A program made the translations under genes and the position numbers. Positions 6,461 through 13,100 of a stretch of DNA of 15,170 bases are shown piece by piece. Source of the DNA: W11650 sp963545585 (lineage in GTDB: Bacteria > Bacillota > Clostridia > Lachnospirales > Vallitaleaceae). Within the stretch, counting starts at the first letter, position 1. Each line of letters starts with the position of its first letter. The DNA is taken from NCBI GenBank assembly GCA_963545585.1, contig CAUUKX010000050.1, positions 1 through 15,170 on the forward strand, read 5' to 3'. Below the pieces are notes generated by a model. It searched no databases. It had not been told where the DNA came from and saw only the letters and a list, made by a program, of their open reading frames with translations.

Positions 6461-7498
6461 ATGAATATACAGGATATTGCCAAACAAGCAGGAACTTCGA
6501 TTGCCACGGTGTCCAGAGCAATGAATGATTCTGGTTATGTCAAATCGGAAACAAAACAGAAAATATTAAAAATCGTGGCTGAAAATAATTTTGTGCCCAG
6601 TGCCATTGCCAGAAGCCTGAGCCGCAGTCAAACGGGAAACATCGGCGTGATTGTGCCGGATATTGAAAATCCTTTTTTTTCCAAGATTATTGTGGCTTTG
6701 GCCGAAGAAATTCAGGGCAGCGGTTATCATTTGCTGTTTTTGACTAGTGATGAACAGCAGGAAAAAGAGCATCGCTTGATTAACCTGATTGAACAGCAGC
6801 GGGTCAGCGGTTTGGTTATGGCGCCGGTGGCCGAGGATGATGAAATCAGCCGTCAGCTTTTGATTCAGTTAGAGAAAAAGAATATTCCGGTGGTGCTGGT
6901 TGACCGTGATTTACTGGGCGGCAATTTAGACGGCGTTTTTATGGATAATCTGCTCGGTGCTTATGCCGGAGTGGAGGCCTTGATTCAGGCCGGGCATCAA
7001 AAAATCGGCATCATTACTGGCCCGATTAGTTCTAAGCCGGGCAAGGAGAGGCTGGACGGCTATACCAAGGCCGTGCGGGATTATAGACTGGAGTACCGGC
7101 CGGATTACGTGGTCAAAGGCGATTTTAAGATTCAAAGCGGTTATGAAGGAGCAAAGCAACTGTTAAGCCTGCCCGTGCCGCCGACAGCTATTTTCACTTC
7201 AAATAATTTAATGACCTTGGGGTGCCTGAATTATTTAAACGAAACCGGACAGCAGATCGGACAGCAGATTTCGCTGGTGGGCTTTGATGAGATTGAGGTT
7301 TTAAAACTGATTGGCTATCCGCTGTCGATTATTGACCGGGATGTTAATTTGCAGGGAAAGCTGGTCATGGATATTTTACTGGAGAAAATGGCGGCGCTGC
7401 GGGAAGAAAAAGCTTTGACCGGGCGTGAGGTAAAAAGGTTGACCATTCCCTATCAACTGATTTTACGAGGCTCGGAAAAAATAGGTATAAAAAATTAA
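6461..7498 (+). CDS. rbsR: LacI-family transcriptional regulator of the rbs genes
   Basis: 345 residues, the standard LacI/GalR length. Residues 2-22 form the helix-turn-helix (NIQDIAKQAGTSIATVSRAM), followed by the hinge helix SAIARSLSRSQTG (47-59), which inserts at the central CG of operators, and then a periplasmic-binding-protein-like effector domain beginning IGVIVPDIENPFFSKI. The domain should bind the imported sugar or a derivative and release DNA. The ATG is fixed by the family's canonical N-terminus; the best Shine-Dalgarno, AAGG at 6443-6446, is unusually far away (14 nt), suggesting modest translation, normal for a repressor. Matching operators lie at its own promoter and before rbsK, so autoregulation plus control of rbsKDACB is expected. 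The symbol rests on context rather than on specific ligand residues. Confidence 0.8.
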   Translation: MNIQDIAKQAGTSIATVSRAMNDSGYVKSETKQKILKIVAENNFVPSAIARSLSRSQTGNIGVIVPDIENPFFSKIIVALAEEIQGSGYHLLFLTSDEQQEKEHRLINLIEQQRVSGLVMAPVAEDDEISRQLLIQLEKKNIPVVLVDRDLLGGNLDGVFMDNLLGAYAGVEALIQAGHQKIGIITGPISSKPGKERLDGYTKAVRDYRLEYRPDYVVKGDFKIQSGYEGAKQLLSLPVPPTAIFTSNNLMTLGCLNYLNETGQQIGQQISLVGFDEIEVLKLIGYPLSIIDRDVNLQGKLVMDILLEKMAALREEKALTGREVKRLTIPYQLILRGSEKIGIKN

Positions 7499-7540
7499 AT
7501 TATGAGCTATGCCGTGTGGAAAACGGAATGAATAAAAAAG

Positions 7541-7568
7541 TTAAAAGAAAAGACCAAGAAAGTATTTT
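7541..7568 (+). promoter_or_regulatory. Weak candidate promoter for rbsKDACB
   Basis: TTAAAA (7541-7546) and TATTTT (7563-7568) are 16 bp apart, each matching four of six consensus bases. Its position just ahead of operator O2 parallels the rbsR promoter/O1 arrangement, which is the main support. Confidence 0.35.
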
Positions 7569-7577
7569 AACCAAACA

Positions 7578-7591
7578 TGGAAACGCTTACA
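7578..7591 (+). promoter_or_regulatory. LacI-family operator / cre-like palindrome O2
   Basis: TGGAAACGCTTACA differs at one base from the reverse complement of O1 (TGTAAACGCTTACA). It sits 40 nt before the rbsK start, where a bound repressor would block transcription of the catabolic and transport genes. Confidence 0.75.
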
Positions 7592-7630
7592 TATTTTTGA
7601 AGGAAGAGAAAATCAGGAGGAGAAAAGACA

Positions 7631-8623
7631 GTGAATGGTAAAATCTTAGTTTTTGGCAGTTATGTTGCGGATTTAATGGCCAGAGGAGATCATTTGCCGG
7701 TGCCGGGCGAAACGATTAAAGGCAGTATGTTTCAAATGGGAGCAGGCGGAAAGGGGTTTAATCAGGGCGTTGCAGCTTTTAAGGCGGGCGGCCGGGTGCA
7801 GCTGGTAACCAAGGTCAAAAAGGACGCCTTCGGCGAATTGGCGCTGAAAACAATGAATGATTTAAAAATGGATATATCCAGAGTGTTGATTTCAACCGCA
7901 GAGCCAAGCGGAGCGGCGCTGATTTTGGTGGATGAAAATACCAGCCAGAATTCGATTATGGTTGTGCCGGGCGCATGTGATCATATCACGGCCGAAGAAG
8001 TGGAGTCGCTTCGGGATTTGGCGCAGGAAAGCGATTATTTGCTGCTTCAGCTGGAAACCAATTTATTGTCGATCGAAAAAATGATAGAGCTGGCTGTTCA
8101 GGAAAAAACAATAATCATTTTAAACCCGGCGCCGGTTCAAAAAATTGATGAAGCTCTTTATCAAAAGATTGATTATCTAACGCCGAATGAAGTGGAAGCC
8201 GAGATTTTAAGCGGAATTTCGGTGCAGGATGAGGTAGGCGCTGCGGCGGCGGCCGATTGGTTTATGGATAGAGGTGTAAAAAATGTAGTCATTACTTTGG
8301 GCGAGCGGGGCGCTTATTGCAAAAACAGTCAGGTAGAAAAGCTGATCCCGGCGTATAAAGTAAAGGCGATTGATACAACCGGAGCAGGCGATGCTTTCAG
8401 CGGTGCGTTTGCCGTTGCTTTGGCGGAAGGAAAAGAATTACTGGCGGCGGTAGAGTTTGCCTCGGCGACGGCGGCACTGTCGGTCCAAAAGCTGGGTACG
8501 GCCGTTTCGATGCCGCTGCGTTCGGAAATTGATGATTTTTTAAAAGCACAAGAGTCAGAGAAAGGAGAAAGTTATGCTGAAAACAGAAATTATTCATCCC
8601 CAGTTAAACAGGGTATTGGCTGA
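7631..8623 (+). CDS. rbsK: Ribokinase-like PfkB-family sugar kinase
   Basis: 330 residues. Predicted to phosphorylate ribose at C5 in the cytoplasm using ATP, feeding the pentose phosphate pathway. PfkB signature 1 is GAGGKGFNQ (37-45); signature 2 is DTTGAGDAF (248-256), containing the catalytic base Asp254 and the anion hole. LQLE (139-142), NPAP (165-168) and TPNEVEAEILSG (184-195) are typical of ribokinases. Of the E. coli ribose contacts, Asp16, Gly42, Asn46, Glu143 and Asp255 have counterparts (Asp14, Gly40, Asn44, Glu142, Asp254), but Asn14 is Val12. Start is GTG, chosen because AGGAGG (7615-7620) lies 10 nt upstream and no in-frame ATG is near. The C-terminal ~20 residues are an extension that runs 50 nt into rbsD. 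Another pentose as substrate is possible. Confidence 0.85.
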   Translation: MNGKILVFGSYVADLMARGDHLPVPGETIKGSMFQMGAGGKGFNQGVAAFKAGGRVQLVTKVKKDAFGELALKTMNDLKMDISRVLISTAEPSGAALILVDENTSQNSIMVVPGACDHITAEEVESLRDLAQESDYLLLQLETNLLSIEKMIELAVQEKTIIILNPAPVQKIDEALYQKIDYLTPNEVEAEILSGISVQDEVGAAAAADWFMDRGVKNVVITLGERGAYCKNSQVEKLIPAYKVKAIDTTGAGDAFSGAFAVALAEGKELLAAVEFASATAALSVQKLGTAVSMPLRSEIDDFLKAQESEKGESYAENRNYSSPVKQGIG

Positions 8624-8978
8624 ATTAAGACATAATGATCTGCTGGTGATTGGCGATGCTGGTCTGCCGGTGCCAAGGGGCGTGGAAAGGATCGACCTCG
8701 GCTGGAAAAAGGATTCTCCCCGCTATGTCGAGGTGCTGGAGGCAATCACCAAATATTTGGTAATTGAAGGGGCGACCTTTGCAAATGAGGCCAAAGAAAA
8801 CGGAGAAGCTAGTTTGGCGATTCACCGGCGGGCGTTGGAACTGCTGCCGAAAGCGGAAATCGATTATATTCCGCACAGCGAACTGAAAGCCCGGTCAGCC
8901 GGAGCCAAGGCCATTATTCTGACCGGCGAATATACAGGCTACACCAATGTTATTTTGCGCTGCGGCTGCGCCTATTAA
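8574..8978 (+). CDS. rbsD: D-ribose pyranase
   Basis: 134 residues, normal for RbsD, a cytoplasmic ring-shaped enzyme that interconverts beta-pyranose and furanose forms of ribose so that the kinase gets its furanose substrate. The N-terminus LRHNDLLVIGDAGLPVP matches the family, with His20 and Asp28 in the same positions as the E. coli catalytic residues; the C-terminal TGEYTGYTNVIL matches the segment that completes the neighbouring subunit's active site. The tail ILRCGCAY differs from the usual ILVSGV-type ending and adds two cysteines. AAAGGAG (8561-8567) lies 6 nt before the ATG. The start lies inside rbsK (50-nt overlap in another frame) and rbsA begins 25 nt after the stop, indicating one transcript. 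Confidence 0.92.
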   Translation: MLKTEIIHPQLNRVLAELRHNDLLVIGDAGLPVPRGVERIDLGWKKDSPRYVEVLEAITKYLVIEGATFANEAKENGEASLAIHRRALELLPKAEIDYIPHSELKARSAGAKAIILTGEYTGYTNVILRCGCAY

Positions 8979-9003
8979 ATCTTCCGCTAAAAAGGAGACA
9001 GGT

Positions 9004-10515
9004 ATGAAAACGGATAAGATATTGGAGCTGGTGGACATTGTAAAGATCTTTCCGGGGGTCAAGGCGCTGGATAAGGTAAAAATGGACGTCTGCGCCGGGG
9101 AAGTCCATGCCTTGTGCGGGGAAAACGGAGCCGGCAAATCCACTTTGATGAAAATCATTGCTGGTGCAGAAAGACCGACATCCGGTAAGATTTTGCTGGA
9201 CGGCAAGGAAATCCGTTTTGCTTCAACCAAAGATGCTGAAAAATTGGGGATTGCTATGATTTATCAGGAATTTAACATGATTCCCGATATGACGGTGGCG
9301 GAAAATATGTATTTGGGCAGATACCCAGTTACAAAACTGGGAATAATCGATAAAAAAAAGCTGAATGCAGATACCGCCCGGGAACTTAAAAAATTAAATT
9401 TGCTGGTTCATCCCAAAACCAAGGTCCGAGCTTTAAGCGTCGCCACCGCCCAAATGATTGAGATTGCCAAATGTTTAAGTGTCGGCGCTAAGATTATTAT
9501 TATGGATGAGCCGACATCAGCCCTGACCAATGAGGAAACGGAGATTTTATTCCAACTGATTCAGGAATTAAAGGCCAAAGGGATTGCGGTGATTTATATT
9601 TCACATCGAATGGATGAGATTTTTCAGATCGCCGACCGGATTACGGTCTTTCGCGACGGCAAATATATTAAGACCTTGCCGGTCAAAGAAACCAATTATG
9701 ATCAGGTGGTGGCACTGATGGTCGGTAAGGATATTACGCATTTGTATCCGGAGCGTGAGACCCATTCCGCAAAGGTGGCTTTTGCGGTCAAAAATCTGAC
9801 CGGGCAGGGGGTGCATGGGATTTCTTTTCAGGTGCAGGAAGGCGAGATCTTAGGGATTACCGGACTTTTGGGTGCGGGCATGATTGAACTGGCCAAGCTG
9901 ATTTATGGGGCGATACCGGTCGAAAAAGGCGAGATTTGGCTGGATCAGAAACCGCTTCAGATTCAAAGTCCGATGCAGGCGCTGAAAAACGAAATTGCTT
10001 TTGTATCCGATGACCGCAAGCAGGAAGGCCTGGTACTGGAACGCGATATCAAGGAGAATAGTTCAATGATTGCTTTGGGGCTGGGGCACTTTTTAAAGGC
10101 TGGCATCATTGACAAGAAAAAAGAAAAGACGTCGGTTCAGGCCGATATTAAAAAGTTGGCGATTAAATGTCATGGCATGAGCCAAAAAACCGGTAATTTA
10201 AGCGGCGGCAATCAGCAAAAGGTGGTGCTGGCCAAGGTGCTGAAAAGTTCGCCCAAGATTTGTATTTTGGCGGAGCCGACCAGAGGTGTTGATATCGGCG
10301 CTAAAGCCGAGATTTATCAATTAATGAATGAGATGACCAAAGAAGGCAAAAGCATTCTTTTAATTTCCAGTGATTTGCCGGAAGTGATCGGTATGTCTGA
10401 TCGGATTTTGGTAATGAGAGAGGGGTGCTCGGTTTTGCTGCTGGATAGACCAAATTTTTCACAGGAGCGGATATTGGCCTATGCTTCGGGAGGGATTGCA
10501 GATGAAGGACAATAG
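9004..10515 (+). CDS. rbsA: Ribose ABC transporter ATP-binding protein (double NBD)
   Basis: 503 residues, as expected for RbsA/MglA-type fused ATPases that sit on the cytoplasmic face of RbsC. NBD1 has Walker A GENGAGKST (39-47), C-loop LSVATAQ (144-150) and Walker B IIIMDEPTSALT (164-175). NBD2 has the family's degenerate Walker A (GLLGAGMIEL, 287-296), an intact C-loop LSGGNQQ (399-405), and CILAEPTRGVD (420-430), where the Walker B aspartate is Ala423. Thus the NBD2 site lacks both the P-loop lysine and the Walker B Asp, so only one site is likely to hydrolyse ATP. The ATG at 9004 is preferred to an in-frame ATG at 8947, because AAAGGAG (8991-8997) precedes it by 6 nt and the longer form would overlap rbsD and add a non-family N-terminus. 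It overlaps rbsC by 14 nt. Confidence 0.92.
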   Translation: MKTDKILELVDIVKIFPGVKALDKVKMDVCAGEVHALCGENGAGKSTLMKIIAGAERPTSGKILLDGKEIRFASTKDAEKLGIAMIYQEFNMIPDMTVAENMYLGRYPVTKLGIIDKKKLNADTARELKKLNLLVHPKTKVRALSVATAQMIEIAKCLSVGAKIIIMDEPTSALTNEETEILFQLIQELKAKGIAVIYISHRMDEIFQIADRITVFRDGKYIKTLPVKETNYDQVVALMVGKDITHLYPERETHSAKVAFAVKNLTGQGVHGISFQVQEGEILGITGLLGAGMIELAKLIYGAIPVEKGEIWLDQKPLQIQSPMQALKNEIAFVSDDRKQEGLVLERDIKENSSMIALGLGHFLKAGIIDKKKEKTSVQADIKKLAIKCHGMSQKTGNLSGGNQQKVVLAKVLKSSPKICILAEPTRGVDIGAKAEIYQLMNEMTKEGKSILLISSDLPEVIGMSDRILVMREGCSVLLLDRPNFSQERILAYASGGIADEGQ

Positions 10516-11506
10516 AAAAATAAGATTAACGGAAATCGTCAATTTGTTTCGTTCGGTTTTGATTTTAATTATTATCTCTCTGGTTGCTTCAATCGCTTCG
10601 CCTGCTTTTTTTAGCATAGGGAATATTTTTAATGTCATCCGGCAAATTGCCATGGCCGGAATTGTCGGCTGTGGTATGACCTTTGTTATTCTGCTCGGTG
10701 GAATTGACCTTTCGGTCGGCTCAATTGTGGGACTGGCTGGAGTGATTGCCGCTGGGGTTTTGCGTGATACTGGAAATGTAGCGCTGGCACTAGTTCTGGC
10801 CCTGATTGTCGGGATCCTGTGTGGAGCGGTGAATGGTCTGATTATTTCTCAGTTTTCGATTCCGCCGTTTATTGCTACTTTGGGAATGATGACGCTGCTC
10901 AGGGGCTGCATTTTGGTCTATACCAATGGTTCTCCGATTCCGATTAAGTCCGATGCCTATAAGTTTATCGGCAAGGGCGATTTGCTGGGCGGGATTCCGG
11001 TTCCGATTTTGATTTTATTTGTGGTTTACGCGATTGCGCACTTTATTTTATCCAATACCCGGTTTGGCCGCTATATTTATGCGCTGGGCGGCAGCCGGGA
11101 AGCCAGCCGTTTATCGGGCATCAATGTGCAGAAGATTGAATGGCTGGTATATATTATCAGCGGTATTTTAAGTGCGATTACTGGTGTGATTTTGACGGCT
11201 CGGCTCGGTTCGGCCCAGTCAACCAACGGAGAAGGTATTGAAATGGACGCAATTGCCGCTGTTATTCTGGGCGGAACGTCGATGAGCGGCGGAACGGGAT
11301 TTGTCCTGCCGACGGTTATCGGTGCAATGATTATGGGTATTATTGATAATATTTTGACGCTTATGAACGTCAATCCACATGCAACGAAAATAGTAAAGGG
11401 GGCGGTAATTTTAGCGGCAGTGCTGATTGACAGGAAGTTAAAGGATGTTTCGGTTAAGACGGTGGTAATGGAAGAAGCGACAACAGGTACAAATCATAAC
11501 AGTTAA
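10502..11506 (+). CDS. rbsC: Ribose ABC transporter permease
   Basis: 334 residues, polytopic membrane protein of the BPD_transp_2 family; it forms the channel as a dimer with RbsA. Family hallmarks are FVILLGGIDLSVGSIVGLAG (61-80), PPFIATLGMMTLLRG (121-135), the cytoplasmic coupling loop ALGGSREASRLSGI (194-207), and AAVILGGTSMSGGTG (252-266). Roughly ten hydrophobic stretches are visible. ATG 10502 is chosen over an in-frame ATG at 10481, since GGGAGGG (10488-10494) precedes it by 7 nt and MKDNRKIRL is a plausible basic N-terminus. It overlaps the end of rbsA by 14 nt, suggesting translational coupling. A 168-nt gap separates it from rbsB. Confidence 0.92.
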   Translation: MKDNRKIRLTEIVNLFRSVLILIIISLVASIASPAFFSIGNIFNVIRQIAMAGIVGCGMTFVILLGGIDLSVGSIVGLAGVIAAGVLRDTGNVALALVLALIVGILCGAVNGLIISQFSIPPFIATLGMMTLLRGCILVYTNGSPIPIKSDAYKFIGKGDLLGGIPVPILILFVVYAIAHFILSNTRFGRYIYALGGSREASRLSGINVQKIEWLVYIISGILSAITGVILTARLGSAQSTNGEGIEMDAIAAVILGGTSMSGGTGFVLPTVIGAMIMGIIDNILTLMNVNPHATKIVKGAVILAAVLIDRKLKDVSVKTVVMEEATTGTNHNS

Positions 11507-11510
11507 GGTA

Positions 11511-11559
11511 AGCTGCCCGCAATTCATTGAAATGTCAACGAACTGCGAGTGTGGGCGCT
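11511..11559 (+). other. Hairpin in the rbsC-rbsB gap
   Basis: AGC-GCCCGCA (11511-11521, one bulged T) pairs with TGTGGGC-GCT (11550-11559), one G-U pair. It starts 5 nt after the rbsC stop. There is no T run, so termination is unlikely; protecting or processing the mRNA to raise rbsB expression over the membrane genes is a possible role. No convincing promoter was found in 11560-11660. Confidence 0.4.
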
Positions 11560-11674
11560 AAGCAAATGAATATTTACGCTTGATATGTCCTTGGAGAGTG
11601 AGTTTTTCAGATGCATATCAGACATAAATATCTGCTTGCCTGAGCTGTTGCCAAAAATGATAGGAGGGAAATTT

Positions 11675-12670
11675 ATGAAAAAAATATTGGCAGTTGTTTT
11701 GGCAATGGTGATTGGAGCAGCGATGACTGGCTGCGGCGGACAGACACAGACACCAACCCAGCCGCAGACACAAACGGAAAAGCAAGATCAAACCCAAAAT
11801 CAAACACAAACCGAAAATAAGCAGTATAAGGTGGGATTATCAATGAATACCCAAACCAATCCGTTTTTTGTAACGGTGGTTGAGGGCTGCAAAAAAGCGG
11901 CGGAAGAAAAGGGCATGGAAATTTTTGTAACTGATGCACAGGATGATGCTGCTACCCAAATGAAAGACATTGAAAACCTGATTACCAAGCAAGTTGACGT
12001 TATGATCATTGATCCTTGCGATTCCGATGCAATTGTAGCGGCAGTGGAAGCCTGCAACAATGCGAAGATTCCGGTATTTACCATGGACAGAGAATCCAAG
12101 GGCGGCGAAGTTGTTGCTCATATCGGCTATGATGCCATTAAATCTGGAAAAATGGCCGGTGAGTTTTTGGCCAAGGCTTTAAACGGCAAAGGCAATGTCG
12201 TCGAACTGCAAGGCATTATGGGCACCAATGTTGCTCAAAATCGGTCGGAAGGCTTTAATTCAATTATGAAAGAAAACCCCGATATTAAAATTGTTGCTTG
12301 CCAGACCGCTAATTTTGACCGTTCGCAGGGCATGTCGGTTATGGAAAATATTTTACAGGCCAATGAAAAAATTGACGGTTTGTATGCCGCTAACGATGAA
12401 ATGCTGCTGGGGGCACTGGAAGCAATTCAGGCGGCCGGTCGTCAGGACGAAATCATTATGATTGGCTGCGATGCACTGGATGAAACTCTGGCTGGTATCA
12501 AAGAGGGCAAGATTAATGCTACGATTGCCGAACCGCCGTTTTTCTTAGGAAAAGCCATGATTAATACAGCCTATGACTATTTAAGCGGTCAAAAAATAGA
12601 AACCAGAGTTATCCTGAAAAATCAGTTGGTCGATAAAAATAATATAGATACTATCAAAACCAGAGATTAA
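11675..12670 (+). CDS. rbsB: Ribose-type substrate-binding lipoprotein
   Basis: 331 residues. The signal peptide ends in lipobox MTGC with Cys20 as lipid anchor, then a Gln/Thr-rich linker (21-49) and a periplasmic-binding-protein type I fold (peripla_BP_4). It captures the sugar outside the membrane and delivers it to RbsC. Aligned with E. coli RbsB, the ligand residues Asn13, Phe15, Phe16, Asp89, Arg90, Arg141, Phe164, Asn190 and Asp215 have counterparts (Asn62, Phe64, Phe65, Asp138, Arg139, Arg190, Phe214, Asn240, Asp266), but Gln235 is Glu286. Start 11675 is fixed by AGGAGGG (11662-11668) and the signal peptide; an upstream in-frame ATG at 11585 would bury the signal peptide behind 30 residues. 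Last gene of the operon, followed by a terminator. Ribose is the best-supported ligand; a related pentose cannot be excluded. Confidence 0.9.
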   Translation: MKKILAVVLAMVIGAAMTGCGGQTQTPTQPQTQTEKQDQTQNQTQTENKQYKVGLSMNTQTNPFFVTVVEGCKKAAEEKGMEIFVTDAQDDAATQMKDIENLITKQVDVMIIDPCDSDAIVAAVEACNNAKIPVFTMDRESKGGEVVAHIGYDAIKSGKMAGEFLAKALNGKGNVVELQGIMGTNVAQNRSEGFNSIMKENPDIKIVACQTANFDRSQGMSVMENILQANEKIDGLYAANDEMLLGALEAIQAAGRQDEIIMIGCDALDETLAGIKEGKINATIAEPPFFLGKAMINTAYDYLSGQKIETRVILKNQLVDKNNIDTIKTRD

Positions 12671-12679
12671 GGAAAGTAT

Positions 12680-12802
12680 GGCTTAAATTCCTAACAGGCA
12701 GGAGGCTGAACAACTGTTTCCGGCAAGCAAGAAAAGAGATGAAAATATGAAAATGATAAGAATCCCGCACCAAACTGCAAGCCGGTTTGGCACGGGATTC
12801 TT
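12680..12802 (+). repeat. Intergenic repeat, family 2, copy 2
   Basis: Direct repeat of 6156-6278. From CGGCAAGCA onward it differs at only a few positions, including the run GATGAAAATAT and the hairpin loop CAAACTGCAAGCCGGTT. It lies immediately after rbsB, so the two copies bracket the rbs locus in the same orientation. Confidence 0.8.
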
Positions 12803-12812
12803 TGATTTTTTT
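12758..12812 (+). terminator. Rho-independent terminator of the rbs operon
   Basis: AAGAATCCCG (12758-12767) pairs perfectly with CGGGATTCTT (12793-12802). Above two unpaired positions, CCAAAC (12770-12775) pairs with GTTTGG (12785-12790). TTTGATTTTTTT follows on the + strand. This is the hairpin half of repeat family 2, here with a T run that copy 1 lacks. Confidence 0.8.
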
Positions 12813-12994
12813 GTCCTGCTGCTTGGACTAACATTTTTTACATTTTTTGCATATTCTCAAGGCTCGGAAAGGACATAGTTTCCTTAATGGTCATGACAGA
12901 GGACAAAGGAAAGAGTTATAAAGTTGAGTTTATAAAAAAAAATTCAAAAAAATCAAAGGAATTGATAAAAGGATAAAAGGGGGATGAAATTTTA

Positions 12995-13022
12995 TTGACT
13001 TTCCACTTTCCTATGCTAAAAT
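12995..13022 (+). promoter_or_regulatory. Promoter of the H-NOX chemoreceptor gene
   Basis: TTGACT (12995-13000), a 16-bp spacer and TAAAAT (13017-13022), with TGC just upstream making an extended -10. Start point near 13029, leader about 70 nt. The form is vegetative-sigma; no motility-sigma (SigD-type) promoter was seen. The preceding gene-free stretch 12813-12994 is AT-rich, with a small GGAAA/TTTCC hairpin near 12870 and nothing else recognised. Confidence 0.7.
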
Positions 13023-13100
13023 TGAAAATGGAAATTTAACAGGTATTAGGAACGACTCGAAGAATAGGCATCAGCTCAAAAGAAACAGAAAGGAAACCAT

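Noticed and set aside
8947..9003. Longer RbsA start at 8947
   Set aside because: It overlaps rbsD, lacks a ribosome site and adds a non-family Ala-rich N-terminus; 9004 has AAAGGAG at 6 nt.
10481..10501. Longer RbsC start at 10481
   Set aside because: The ribosome site GGGAGGG lies inside this stretch and serves the ATG at 10502.
11585..11674. Longer RbsB start at 11585
   Set aside because: It would place 30 residues before a signal peptide; AGGAGGG at 6 nt supports 11675.
12900..12935. AAAGTTGAG near 12920 as another family 1 end
   Set aside because: Only nine bases match and there is no partner arm or T-loop hairpin nearby.
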